Assembly (NCBI GenBank): GCA_937915865.1 | Contig: CALGIG010000015.1 | Span: forward strand, 62,001-126,000 | DNA: 64,000 nt | DNA from: an uncultured Prolixibacteraceae bacterium | GTDB taxonomy: Bacteria; Bacteroidota; Bacteroidia; Bacteroidales; Prolixibacteraceae | Reading direction: 5' to 3' | In this document: one piece after another, positions 18,527 to 27,701 of the stretch | Layout of the letters: every line of letters starts with the position of its first letter | Numbering within the stretch: the stretch's first letter is position 1 | Notes under the pieces: model-generated | Seen by the model: the letters and a program-made list of their open reading frames with translations, nothing else | Told to the model about the DNA's origin: nothing | The model's database searches: none | Program-made: the position numbers and the translations under genes

Positions 18527-21500
18527 TTAGAATGAAAGTTTTATGCCAAACGTATAAGTCCTTGCCGTTGGGAAGGTTCCGTAGTCGAGGCCCGAACTTG
18601 TAATACTGTTTCCGCTGCTGCTTGCCTCAGGGTCGTATCCCGGATAGTCGGTGAATGTGTAAACATTTGCAACATCCATATAAACAGTTAATCCATTCAG
18701 ATAAATCCTGTTGATGAGCTCTCGTGGGAAAGTATAAGACAGGTTGATGTTTTTAATCCTGAGATAGGAAGTGTCGTACAAATAATAAGAGGAAGTAGCC
18801 ATAGAATAGGCATAATTGCTGCGTATAGCACGTGGAGTGCGTCCGTCGCCAGGATCGGCTTCCGATCTCCACCTGTGGATGCTTGCCAACTGGTTTTGTA
18901 CCCCGGCGCTGTTGGTCATCCCATTATTCAACAAATAGGTGCTACCGCCATGCGATCCATTTAAAGCAATGCTTAACGAGAAATTTTTGTATGCGAACCT
19001 GTTGTTGAATCCCCAGGTATAATTAGGCCAGGGGTCACCCACAATTTTTTGATCTGCCGATGTAATGGTACCATTCTTATCGAAATCTTCAAATTTCAAG
19101 TCTCCAGGTTGAACTTTCGAGTGCTGAAGTGCGCTGCTTGCCACTTCCTGCGCGTTTTGGAAAACACCAATAGCGTTTAACATGTAGAAACTCGATATGG
19201 CATACCCAACCTGGGTTACCTGGTAAGAGTTGTTACTTATACGGGCCCCTTCGGTAGCCAGCTTGAGAACTTTATTTTTATTGGCACTGAAAGTAAAACT
19301 GCTGGTCCAGTTAAAGTCTCTGTTTTTTATATTCACTGTTTCCAATGCGAGCTCAATTCCTTTGTTTTCAATGTCTCCGATATTTTGTGTCGAACTTGAA
19401 TAACCAGATGCTGCAGGTAATTCAACGGCAAGCAATAAATCAGTTTTCCGGTTCTTGTAAACATCGGCAATAATAGAAATCCGGTTTTTGAAAAGCCCTA
19501 AATCTAAACCAATGTCGGTTTGCCTCGATTTTTCCCAAGTCAGGTCGTCGTTCGACAATGAGCTGGGCACAAGTCCCGGAACGCGCGAACTACCACTCAC
19601 ATAATTGGCCGAACTTAGCAATCCAATGGTCGAATAATTACCAATTTGATTGTTTCCCGAAATACCATAACTAAACCTTAATTTCAGGTTGTTAATGTAT
19701 TGAATGGTTTTCATGAACGATTCTTCGGACAGGTTGTACCCCAGAGAGAAAGAGGGGAAAGTACCCCATTTATTATTGCTTCCAAACCTTGAACTTCCGT
19801 CGCGGCGAAGAGTTGCTGTTAACAAGTATTTTCCGGCATAGGAATAACTAAACCTTGAGATCATTGATAACATCGACCACTGCGATTTTATTTGAGTCCC
19901 CGAGTTTACTGTTCCGGCAGAGATATACGACACATAATCAGTCGGAAAATCAGTAGCACCTGCTGATAAACGGTTGTATGTACTTTTTTGCGCAGAAAAT
20001 CCAAGTAAGGCATCAAACGAATGTTTTTCCTTGAAGATACGTTTAAAACTCAAGGTATTCTCATTCAACCATTCCAGGTTATCCGTTTTTGTAACACCTG
20101 CCGACGATGGATAATTTAAGGTAGTATAGTTTGGAATTGCTGAAGAACGCCACAGTTTGATCGTTCCGGCATCGTAATTGATGCCTACCGTGCTTTTAAA
20201 TGTGAGCCCGTTCAATATTTTGTATTCCAAATAATTGTTGATTAAAACGTTGGCTTTGTCTCGGATATCCGAATAATTGTCTTTGTTCAGAATGGTTAAC
20301 GGGTTAGCCAAAAATCCTAGCCCATAGGTTACATCATCAGCATTAAAATATGGGTTCCCGTTTGTATCGCGGGCTGGAATTGTTGGCGAGGCTGCATCAA
20401 CCATCATAATTACACCGCCCGACCCATAGTGCCCTTCGGTATTTGGGAAAAAACCGTAGCCATAAGATCCTGAAATTGTTGAGCCAATTCTTAATTTATC
20501 AAGTACCTGGGCATCAATATTAGTTCTCAGGTTAAACCGTTTATAATCAGAAGTAAGAACAATACCTTCCTGATTGAAAAATCCGCCAGAAACCAAGTAT
20601 TTCAATTTTTCATTTCCTCCATTGGCTGATATTTGGTAGTTCTGAACTGGTGCTACTCTGAAAATAATATCTTGCCAGTCGGTGTTTGTTGTAATGGTCG
20701 ATGGATTTCTGAAAGCATCAGGTACTTTAGTTGCCTGTGTCCTTACACTGTTCGGGTCGCTTGCTTGTCCTCCTGCATAAACCCAGGCATTGTCGCGTCC
20801 TTCGGCAACAAATTCAGCATATTCCTGTGCATTCATCAAATCAAGTTTGTGAGCTACTTGCTGAATACCATACGAAGCTTCAACATTAAGCTGTGTTTTT
20901 CCGATACTCCCTCTTTTGGTGGTAATAATAACTACACCATTTGCACCGCGCGAACCATAGATAGCGGTAGCCGAAGCATCCTTCAAAATTTCCATTGACT
21001 CAATATCCGAAGGATTAATTGAGGCTAAAGGGTTAATACGGTCGGCTGTGTTGTTAGCCATGGCAGAAGCCGAATAATTAGAGGCACCCACATTCAAGAG
21101 GTTCGAACTGCCTTCGCTAATATTGATCGGGAAACCATCGATTACATATAACGGTTGGTTGCCCCCTGTGATTGAACTTACACCTCTGATTAAAACATTT
21201 ACGCTTGCTCCCGGTGCGCCCGAGGTTTGGGTAATTTGCACTCCCGCTACCTTGCCCTGGAGCATCTGATCGAATGTTGATGTTGAAGGCAGGACAAGGT
21301 CTTTACCCGATACACGTGAAATTGAACCGGTCAGGTCTTTTTTCTTTTGTGTACCATATCCAACAGCAACCACTTCGTCCAAACCTACCGATTCTTCTTC
21401 GAGCGTAATAATAAAATCTGTTTTTTCGCCAATGGGTACTTCCTGTGTTTTCATACCAACAAATGAAAACGAAAGAACTTTCACCCCTGGAGTTATATTT

Positions 21501-21751
21501 GAAATTACAAATTTACCATTAGCATCAGTAATGGTACCAACAGTGGTACCTTTTGCAACAACTGAAACCCCGGGTAAGGGTATTCCATCAGTTCCTTTTA
21601 CCAGGCCCTTCAACACTTTCCCCTGATCCATAAGCTCTGCGCTTGCCGGCATTGATGTACACAAAATCAGGCATATCATCAAAAAGAGATTGAATGCAAG
21701 AATTTGTGGTCCCCGGTTCATGAGGTAGTAATGATTGAACTTTTTTTTCAT
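18527..21751 (-). CDS. SusC/RagA TonB-dependent glycan transporter (no STN domain)
   Basis: Outer-membrane importer of 1074 aa. After the signal peptide (about residue 39) the protein goes straight to the carboxypeptidase-regulatory-like domain (about 46-130), then the plug with VLKDASATAIYGSRGANGVVIITTKRG split over the signature, then the barrel ending in GIKLSF. The STN domain seen in the other three SusC proteins is absent. This agrees with the lack of sigma/FecR genes and with control by the GntR regulator at 24719 instead. It is 43 bp downstream of the isomerase gene and 22 bp upstream of susD. Confidence 0.96.
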   Translation of the reverse strand: MKKKFNHYYLMNRGPQILAFNLFLMICLILCTSMPASAELMDQGKVLKGLVKGTDGIPLPGVSVVAKGTTVGTITDANGKFVISNITPGVKVLSFSFVGMKTQEVPIGEKTDFIITLEEESVGLDEVVAVGYGTQKKKDLTGSISRVSGKDLVLPSTSTFDQMLQGKVAGVQITQTSGAPGASVNVLIRGVSSITGGNQPLYVIDGFPINISEGSSNLLNVGASNYSASAMANNTADRINPLASINPSDIESMEILKDASATAIYGSRGANGVVIITTKRGSIGKTQLNVEASYGIQQVAHKLDLMNAQEYAEFVAEGRDNAWVYAGGQASDPNSVRTQATKVPDAFRNPSTITTNTDWQDIIFRVAPVQNYQISANGGNEKLKYLVSGGFFNQEGIVLTSDYKRFNLRTNIDAQVLDKLRIGSTISGSYGYGFFPNTEGHYGSGGVIMMVDAASPTIPARDTNGNPYFNADDVTYGLGFLANPLTILNKDNYSDIRDKANVLINNYLEYKILNGLTFKSTVGINYDAGTIKLWRSSAIPNYTTLNYPSSAGVTKTDNLEWLNENTLSFKRIFKEKHSFDALLGFSAQKSTYNRLSAGATDFPTDYVSYISAGTVNSGTQIKSQWSMLSMISRFSYSYAGKYLLTATLRRDGSSRFGSNNKWGTFPSFSLGYNLSEESFMKTIQYINNLKLRFSYGISGNNQIGNYSTIGLLSSANYVSGSSRVPGLVPSSLSNDDLTWEKSRQTDIGLDLGLFKNRISIIADVYKNRKTDLLLAVELPAASGYSSSTQNIGDIENKGIELALETVNIKNRDFNWTSSFTFSANKNKVLKLATEGARISNNSYQVTQVGYAISSFYMLNAIGVFQNAQEVASSALQHSKVQPGDLKFEDFDKNGTITSADQKIVGDPWPNYTWGFNNRFAYKNFSLSIALNGSHGGSTYLLNNGMTNSAGVQNQLASIHRWRSEADPGDGRTPRAIRSNYAYSMATSSYYLYDTSYLRIKNINLSYTFPRELINRIYLNGLTVYMDVANVYTFTDYPGYDPEASSSGNSITSSGLDYGTFPTARTYTFGIKLSF

Positions 21752-21794
21752 AATACTTTAGTTTTGATTTAATTAGAAAAACTCACATAAAAAA

Positions 21795-23261
21795 TTAGGA
21801 GATAGTTTTAGATTCAATATTTAAATAGTTTGCAATTTTTTCGAGTGTAGATGCGTGATGTCCTATTCCAAGTGCAAAATGATGGGTTGGGCCTTCTTTT
21901 AGCCAGTTTTTCAAAAATGTTTTAATATCAGGCTTAAAAAAACCACGGGTATTGGTATTCCCTGTTGGTGGAATAGGCCCTCTTACTGATTCTCCTTCAG
22001 CAATGATAAACTTAAATTTCCCATCGTACGTCGAGTTTATCGAAAGCATTGTTATTGGTCCTTCTTTTATTTTAAACTCAACGCCTGCACCATTTCCAGG
22101 TTTCCCATGATATTTCTTAAGGCTACGCAGGACTGGTTTACCGTCGGCAATCGAAATGTTATGCGGTCCATCGTGCCCAACCAGTACAAATCCATCGTTA
22201 AAATCAACCGGGTGAAATTCAGCAAAGCTCCCTCCAATACCTAATCGGTCAAAAATAAAAAGTGCGATTAGCGTTTTAAGGTCCGACTCGCCGCACATAG
22301 GAATATGTTGGGCTGTTAGCAATGAATTTCCGACAATAAGATTAGACATTACCTTACGAATTTCGCTTTCTTCAGGTCCGTCGTAATAATATGCCAGTCC
22401 GTGTAAATGGGTTGTTTTTACAAAATTCTCAAGAGCAACGCTAACCTTGGCTGCAATTTTCAGGTCTTCAGGAACAAGCTTCATTGATATTGGATCGGAA
22501 ACAGGATCAGGAGCATCAAAGAAGTTCAGGATTTGTTTTTCCATTACACTGATATTATCCTCTGAAACCTGATTGTAGCAATGCATCAGCTGGTTAGCTT
22601 CACATTGAACAATATGGCATCCAAAGAACGATGTAAGCATAGTTGCATCTGTGTGCATGTCGAGCATTGCATTCAGTGGGTGTCCAAGATGCCCAAGATG
22701 AGCATTTTTCAAATCGTGCAATACCCTGGCAATTTTACAGTATTCCTGTATCTGGCCATCTGCTTCCGTATCATCGTCGAGTGTACCGATGATGATTTCG
22801 GGAACTCTTTTACCCATTCTGACCGCAACGCCGGCAAATTCGGGCAAGGCACAAATGTCGTCATTTACCAGTTGCATGTAGGTAGATGCCTTTGAATAAT
22901 CGAGCGCTTTTAAAGGTTGTAGTGCCACCAGAATAATAGGAACCTGGATGGTTTTTATAATTATTCCGAATGTTCCTGATGTAGCATAAGTTAGCATGTC
23001 ACAGAAAATCAGATCGAGATTTGCGCTCTCAAGCTTCTTTACTGTTTCATAAGCTTTAACAGGCGAATCAATTATCCCAAAATCAACAACTTCTACCCCA
23101 GCATTCGGAATTTTCCGGATAAACTTGTTCTGTTTATTTACTAATTCTTCGTACAATCCTGGAAATTGTCCCCAGTACATATCAAACCCAACACCGAATA
23201 CTCCTATTTTAACTGGCGTAGACTGATCACAACTTGTACTATTTACATTATCAAAAATCAT
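21795..23261 (-). CDS. L-fucose/L-arabinose isomerase-family protein
   Basis: Cytoplasmic aldose-ketose isomerase-like enzyme (488 aa), no signal peptide. The N-terminal half has the alternating alpha/beta pattern of the FucI/AraA fold (VKIGVFGVGFDMYWGQFPG, LIFCDMLTYATSG). The C-terminal half carries probable Mn2+ ligands in their usual order: GESDLK, then EFHPVDF, GHDGPHN, and THHFALGIGHH near the end. The substrate is not clear. L-rhamnose isomerase proper (RhaA) belongs to a different family, so this enzyme may act on another sugar released from the glycan. It is encoded between an MFS transporter gene and susC, and a copy of the candidate operator TTAACGCACTAA lies 24 bp before its start. 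Confidence 0.85.
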   Translation of the reverse strand: MIFDNVNSTSCDQSTPVKIGVFGVGFDMYWGQFPGLYEELVNKQNKFIRKIPNAGVEVVDFGIIDSPVKAYETVKKLESANLDLIFCDMLTYATSGTFGIIIKTIQVPIILVALQPLKALDYSKASTYMQLVNDDICALPEFAGVAVRMGKRVPEIIIGTLDDDTEADGQIQEYCKIARVLHDLKNAHLGHLGHPLNAMLDMHTDATMLTSFFGCHIVQCEANQLMHCYNQVSEDNISVMEKQILNFFDAPDPVSDPISMKLVPEDLKIAAKVSVALENFVKTTHLHGLAYYYDGPEESEIRKVMSNLIVGNSLLTAQHIPMCGESDLKTLIALFIFDRLGIGGSFAEFHPVDFNDGFVLVGHDGPHNISIADGKPVLRSLKKYHGKPGNGAGVEFKIKEGPITMLSINSTYDGKFKFIIAEGESVRGPIPPTGNTNTRGFFKPDIKTFLKNWLKEGPTHHFALGIGHHASTLEKIANYLNIESKTIS

Positions 23262-23284
23262 ATTAACGTTTTATTTATTATTAA

Positions 23285-23296
23285 TTAACGCACTAA
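23285..23296. promoter_or_regulatory. Candidate GntR operator, copy 2 (TTAACGCACTAA)
   Basis: Twelve-base imperfect dyad TTAACG/CACTAA, identical to the copy at 24582-24593. It lies in the 56-bp gap between the MFS stop and the isomerase start. A role as a binding site for the GntR/UTRA regulator at 24719 is inferred from its repetition and position; no clear promoter is visible beside this copy. Confidence 0.35.
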
Positions 23297-23317
23297 CTTT
23301 ATCTGATTAAAAAAATA

Positions 23318-24574
23318 TCATATTTGTTTTAATGAAAGATCGTTATGTTCAAGCTTTGGAACGAACCACAGAAAAAATATAAATGCTATAGGATATAATA
23401 AACCAGCATACCACCATAGAGGGCTATAAGAATAATGTGCTACAATTAACCCGATTACAGGGTTTAACAGGAGCGAAGACAGAGCTCCCGCTGATCCGGA
23501 TAAACCGACAACTGTTGAAGTTATCTTTTCGCCAAAAACATCGCTAATTGACGTAATGTAATTGGTTATCCAAAGTCCGTGTGCAAAAAAGGCCAGCGAC
23601 ATTAGAGCAAGCACCAACACGTAGGAATGAATGAAGCCGGTAATTATAATGGGAATTGTAAGTATCGCTGCAAGCCCCATTACCAACTTCCTCGATTTAT
23701 TGACATTTGCAGTGTGAGTAAAAACAAAGTCAGAAAGCCATCCACCTAAAATATTGGCCAAACCCAATGCCAGAAAGGGTATCCACAATATTTTCCCTAT
23801 AAGGTCGAGCGAAAGGGAAAGGCTCTCATTTAAATATTTCGGAATCCAAAACATGTAAAAATAAAATATTGGGTCGAGCAGGAAACGGATGATAATAAAT
23901 GCCCAAACCTCTCTGTTTCGGAACAAAACCGAAAATTTAATATTCACTTTAGGATTCACCTTAGGTTTAGTAGGAATGACAACATTTCCATTTTGAATAT
24001 TTTGTTTGTTTTTTTGAGTAAAAAATAACCAAGTCAGCAACCAGAGAAAGCCGAAGCATCCGCTAATAATAAATGTTGTTTTCCATCCTACCCATCCCAA
24101 CAAAGAAACGCATAATGGAGGTGCAATAACTGCCCCTATTGCCGACCCTCCGATGGCAATACCATTTGCCAAAGCATGTTTACGTTTTGGAACCCATTCC
24201 ATAACAGCTTTTACAGCTCCGGGGAAACAACCTCCCTCGCCAATTCCAAGCAAAAACCGAAATAATCCGAAGTGAAAAACATTCGTCGATATACTATGAA
24301 GTACTGTGGCAAATGACCAAAATCCTACTGAGATTGCCAGTCCCAGTCGACTTCCATATCTGTCAATTAAAATTCCACCAAGAGTGAACATTATGGCATA
24401 ACTGACCAGAAAACTTGCATTAATAAAACCATATTGAATATCAGAAATATGCAGGTCTTCCTTTATTTTAATAATAGACACTGATAATACCTGGCGATCA
24501 AGAAAACTTAAAGACGTTGCCAATAGCAACATTATAATGATTACCCAATAGCTATTAAATGTATATTTTTTCAT
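23318..24574 (-). CDS. MFS sugar/acid-sugar transporter (ACS/ExuT-like)
   Basis: Inner-membrane major facilitator (418 aa) with about 12 hydrophobic segments. The first loop carries the anion:cation-symporter-type signature around SLSFLDRQVLSVS and GGILIDRYGSRLG (the conserved loop 2-3 D-R-x-G motif). A second motif block is GIGEGGCFPGAVKAVMEWVP, typical of the hexuronate/galactarate (ExuT/GudP) group. It is the promoter-proximal gene of the rhamnosidase locus and is followed by the isomerase at 56 bp. It presumably brings the periplasmic mono- or disaccharide into the cytoplasm; group membership hints at an acidic sugar but does not prove it. Confidence 0.88.
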   Translation of the reverse strand: MKKYTFNSYWVIIIMLLLATSLSFLDRQVLSVSIIKIKEDLHISDIQYGFINASFLVSYAIMFTLGGILIDRYGSRLGLAISVGFWSFATVLHSISTNVFHFGLFRFLLGIGEGGCFPGAVKAVMEWVPKRKHALANGIAIGGSAIGAVIAPPLCVSLLGWVGWKTTFIISGCFGFLWLLTWLFFTQKNKQNIQNGNVVIPTKPKVNPKVNIKFSVLFRNREVWAFIIIRFLLDPIFYFYMFWIPKYLNESLSLSLDLIGKILWIPFLALGLANILGGWLSDFVFTHTANVNKSRKLVMGLAAILTIPIIITGFIHSYVLVLALMSLAFFAHGLWITNYITSISDVFGEKITSTVVGLSGSAGALSSLLLNPVIGLIVAHYSYSPLWWYAGLLYPIAFIFFLWFVPKLEHNDLSLKQI

Positions 24575-24581
24575 TTCAATC

Positions 24582-24593
24582 TTAACGCACTAA
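24582..24593. promoter_or_regulatory. Candidate GntR operator, copy 1 (TTAACGCACTAA)
   Basis: Identical to 23285-23296. Here it lies 8 bp before the MFS start and just downstream of the predicted transcription start of that operon, where a bound repressor would block transcription. A related GCACTA core at 24663-24668 lies just after the TAATTTTG box (24646-24653) that could drive the regulator gene itself, which would allow autoregulation. Confidence 0.4.
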
Positions 24594-24605
24594 GTATATT
24601 TTCAG

Positions 24606-24635
24606 CAAATATAAGTATGCTTTTTATATAACCAA
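24606..24635 (-). promoter_or_regulatory. Predicted promoter of the MFS-isomerase-SusCD operon
   Basis: On the minus strand TATATTTG (24606-24613) fits the Bacteroidota -7 consensus TAnnTTTG, and TTGG (24632-24635) stands at about the right spacing (18-19 bp) for the -33 element. The start of transcription would be near 24599, so the TTAGTGCGTTAA operator candidate would lie in the first bases of the transcript. The consensus occurs by chance in AT-rich DNA, hence modest confidence. Confidence 0.4.
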
Positions 24636-24643
24636 TTTTTTTT

Positions 24644-24658
24644 AGTAATTTTGTTACT
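24644..24658. promoter_or_regulatory. Inverted repeat AGTAA-N5-TTACT in divergent promoter region
   Basis: Perfect 5-bp arms AGTAA/TTACT around TTTTG in the 144-bp divergent region between the MFS gene and the GntR gene. It overlaps a plus-strand TAATTTTG box. It could be part of a regulator binding site or simply promoter composition. Confidence 0.25.
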
Positions 24659-24718
24659 TGTTGCACTATTGTTTTATAACAGCTTTTTCTATAAACTTAA
24701 AGTCAGGCATTACAAGTT

Positions 24719-25492
24719 ATGACCAAAACTACAAATCCTAAATATTTATCGATTAGCAGGGAAATAATTCGCAAGATTGAAGCAGGTGAGCTTCAGGCTG
24801 GCGATAAGGTTCCTTCTGAAAACGAATTGATTAAAACATACAAAATCAGTAATACTACTGCCAGGAAAAGCCTGCTGGAAATTGAACTAAGCGGCTGGGC
24901 AACCCGAATAAAAGGGAAAGGCACATTTGTTTTGAATCGTTCGGAAGATAAGGTTCTGACCCGTGTTCTTGGTTCGTTTCATGCAGTAAGAGAAAGTTTT
25001 AACGAGAATCTGACCCGTGAAGGGTTTACTCCCAAAAATATTATTCTCGAAAAAACAATTCTTGAAAACGGGATATCCTCGAATGTCAACGGCTGGCATT
25101 ATATTATTGAAGGTCCTGTACTAAAAGTGCACCGCTTAAGGTATGCCAACGAAATATTACTGAAAGATGAAACCCGGTACGTTTCGATGACTGTCTGCCC
25201 CAGAATGAATCTGGTTGACCTTGACCAGGCATTCCTGAAAATTTATGAAGAAAAATACGGTTTGGAACTCCAGGAAGTACAACGCTCACTTGGGACAACC
25301 ATACTTAACCCCGAAGAATCGAACAACTATTTTGATGTAGATATTCCAATAGCTGTTTTTATTCTGGATCAGGCGGTTATAACAGCCGACAATAAAATTG
25401 TTGAAATTGAGAAATCGTTTTACCGGGGCGATAAATACAAGTTTGCTGTAAGCGCCAAACCTCAGTTAAACAGTAAAAATATTGGGAACTGA
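24719..25492 (+). CDS. GntR-family transcriptional regulator with UTRA sensor domain
   Basis: 257-residue cytoplasmic regulator. Residues about 5-75 are the winged helix typical of GntR (AGDKVPSENELIKTYKISNTTARKSL with the wing GKGTFV). The remainder is a UTRA small-molecule domain of the HutC/FarR kind (LRYANEILLKDETRYVS, ending IEIEKSFYRGDKYKF). It is transcribed divergently from the MFS-isomerase-SusC operon, so it is the likely substrate-sensing regulator of that locus, replacing the ECF/FecR system. The ligand is probably a phosphorylated or free sugar intermediate; not determinable here. Confidence 0.92.
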   Translation: MTKTTNPKYLSISREIIRKIEAGELQAGDKVPSENELIKTYKISNTTARKSLLEIELSGWATRIKGKGTFVLNRSEDKVLTRVLGSFHAVRESFNENLTREGFTPKNIILEKTILENGISSNVNGWHYIIEGPVLKVHRLRYANEILLKDETRYVSMTVCPRMNLVDLDQAFLKIYEEKYGLELQEVQRSLGTTILNPEESNNYFDVDIPIAVFILDQAVITADNKIVEIEKSFYRGDKYKFAVSAKPQLNSKNIGN

Positions 25493-25901
25493 ATTTTGCC
25501 AGAATTGTTTTCAATGCAATACGGATCAATTATTAACGACAACTGTTTCGATAATTTGGCAACCAATTGGGTTAAACTGACTAATTTTTAAAAACTGCTA
25601 CCTAAAATAGCAGAAAGTTGGATCAACCAAAGGTTTATTGATTCATGGACTTGGTTGAATAGCTGTTGTTTATATTATTTCTGTAATTTTTCTCTTGATT
25701 CGATTGATTCCTGGATTTTCTGACTGATCGAATTCGCTTAAATGGATTATAATTGAATAGTTTGGGTAATTATCAATATAACAGGAAGTTAAGTTGTTTA
25801 GGCTATAATAATCTCTTAAATTTAAGTATTAAAATAGGTGCACTGGTTGGTTATTAAGTAAAATTTCTGAAATTTGACAAAATAAATGCACTTGCTAACC
25901 T
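25493..25901. other. 409-bp intergenic region, no feature recognised
   Basis: Non-coding AT-rich gap between the GntR gene and the first lipoprotein gene, both on the plus strand. I see no convincing terminator with a T-run after the GntR stop, no TAnnTTTG box close to 25902 and no long repeat. It must nevertheless hold the promoter of the lipoprotein/barrel genes if they are transcribed independently. Confidence 0.5.
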
Positions 25902-27701
25902 ATGAAAACCATCTATATTCCATTGATCCTGTTTTCTATTGTATTTTATTCTTGTGTTTTTTCGCCCACCAAAGAAAATTTTATTGAAGTAAATAAGGAT
26001 GTCCCTGCTCCGGAAATAACAGACCAGGTTCTCGACCTGGAATCGGATACATTATTTGTATGGAAATATACCCGTTTCAATTTTAACCTTACGGCCGGAA
26101 ATGTAGCTATCCATTCTGTTGTGGTGAATTTTAACAATACCAATGCTGAATTTGGTTCTGGTCAGGGCAGTTTTGAAGTTAATCCTTCTGTAATTCCTTC
26201 TGGAACTTATAAAGTTGAAATTAAGGTCTATACGGGTTCTGGTACCGGAAGTCTGGCCGATAAGGTTGGGGCCGAAGGTTATGAATTTAAGCGGGAATGG
26301 ACACTAATTGTAGAAAAGCCGCAAATACCTGACATTAAGATAACTCCGGGTATAGAGAATGGTTATCTTAAATTTTCGTGGAATAAAGTTGATAAACCGT
26401 ATTTTAAGTCGTATAAAATTACCGGCTATGATAATGGAGTTTTCAATACCTATTCAAGAGAATATAAAAACAAGAATATCACATCATTCGTAGATTCGAC
26501 ATACGTTGGCGGAAGTATTACATTTAATCTCTCGATTAATTATTACAATGAAAATAACAATGATGCCTGGGTACAGGGACAGATTACTTACAATTTTCCG
26601 GTTTCGATTAAATTCAGGGAAGATAAAGATAGTCTGCACATTTCATGGAATAAAAATCCGTTTCATTGTACAAAATCAATAATTACCAACAATGGTTCTA
26701 ATTTATTCACGGTTAATTCCGATTCGATTTTTACAGTTGCTGCAACTGGCTTAGGTGGTTTGGTTCAGTATGATTTAATTTTTATGCCGGTTAATAAATC
26801 CAAATGGTCAAATAACGAATTTCATAATTACGCAACGTACACATTGGGGACAAATGACGGATTCAAGCATTCGAATGTTGAGTACAATCCAATCTTAAAC
26901 TCCTATTTTTTTAAGTACCCAATGTCGGTGAAAGCGGTAAATGCCCGTTTCGAAAGCCAGGGTTCATATACCTATCCGTGGGATTATGGGGATGATTGTA
27001 CTCTCGATTTTTCGAAGGATAACCAACGCGTCTTCACTACTGTTAATGGTAACATTTTAACACTGAGCTCAAAAATGGAATTAATCAATTCAGCGAAAAT
27101 ACCTGTTGATGGAGGTGGTTCGCTTAGGATAAGGGCACTAAAAAGTATAAACGATCAGGTTTTTCTGATTGGGTCTGATTCGTACCTTTTATTGTATGAT
27201 ACAAGTGTTGGTAAAATACTGGCAAAAACCCAAGATATGTGGGGCGTTTTGCAGGATTATAATTTTTCTTTTTCTAACGATGGTAAATATGCTGCTTTTT
27301 GTAACCCTGGGTTACATGTTTATGAAATTAAAGACAATCAGGAATTGATTCTTCGTTATCAGGATACTGAAAACTACTACGGGTGTTTCTTTGATCCTAA
27401 ATACCCGGAAAAATTAATTCTTAATTGTCCCGACAATGTGAAAATATTTAATTGCTCTACTGCTAAAACAGAAAAAATTATTGATCGCTTTTATGCCAAC
27501 CCAATAAATATTGATCCGGTAACTCATAATATGTTGCTTGTTTCCAATTCAAAAAAGAAAATATATGTATATGATTATGAGTTGGATAAACTAAAATTCG
27601 AATTGAACCATCACGGATTATCTACTGATTTTAAACTATTGAACAACAATATTTTAGTCAATTCTGGTTATCACTTTGATATTTCTTCCTATGTCAATTA
27701 A
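25902..27701 (+). CDS. Large surface-type lipoprotein, unit A of a duplicated module (unknown function)
   Basis: I do not recognise a named family. The 599-residue protein starts with a lipoprotein signal (FYSC, Cys18). Next is an Ig-like beta-rich domain (about 30-145) carrying the striking stretch TGSGTGSLADK followed by an EGY motif. A fibronectin-III-like stretch follows (about 148-240, LKFSWNKVDKPYFKSYKI). The C-terminal half (about 340-590) has repeated beta-strand units ending in LLYDTSVG, VYEIKD, IFNCS and VYDYEL, which look like beta-propeller blades. The next gene overlaps it by 11 bp and encodes an outer-membrane barrel, so the two are translationally linked. It shares its layout and the SGTGSxADK motif with the protein at 28395. 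A surface sensor or binding role is inference. Confidence 0.8.
   Translation: MKTIYIPLILFSIVFYSCVFSPTKENFIEVNKDVPAPEITDQVLDLESDTLFVWKYTRFNFNLTAGNVAIHSVVVNFNNTNAEFGSGQGSFEVNPSVIPSGTYKVEIKVYTGSGTGSLADKVGAEGYEFKREWTLIVEKPQIPDIKITPGIENGYLKFSWNKVDKPYFKSYKITGYDNGVFNTYSREYKNKNITSFVDSTYVGGSITFNLSINYYNENNNDAWVQGQITYNFPVSIKFREDKDSLHISWNKNPFHCTKSIITNNGSNLFTVNSDSIFTVAATGLGGLVQYDLIFMPVNKSKWSNNEFHNYATYTLGTNDGFKHSNVEYNPILNSYFFKYPMSVKAVNARFESQGSYTYPWDYGDDCTLDFSKDNQRVFTTVNGNILTLSSKMELINSAKIPVDGGGSLRIRALKSINDQVFLIGSDSYLLLYDTSVGKILAKTQDMWGVLQDYNFSFSNDGKYAAFCNPGLHVYEIKDNQELILRYQDTENYYGCFFDPKYPEKLILNCPDNVKIFNCSTAKTEKIIDRFYANPINIDPVTHNMLLVSNSKKKIYVYDYELDKLKFELNHHGLSTDFKLLNNNILVNSGYHFDISSYVN

Noticed and set aside
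7245..24574. Naming the substrate as ulvan, fucoidan or rhamnogalacturonan
   Set aside because: Rhamnosidases, sulfatase and esterase are compatible with several glycans and no diagnostic lyase or fucosidase is present.
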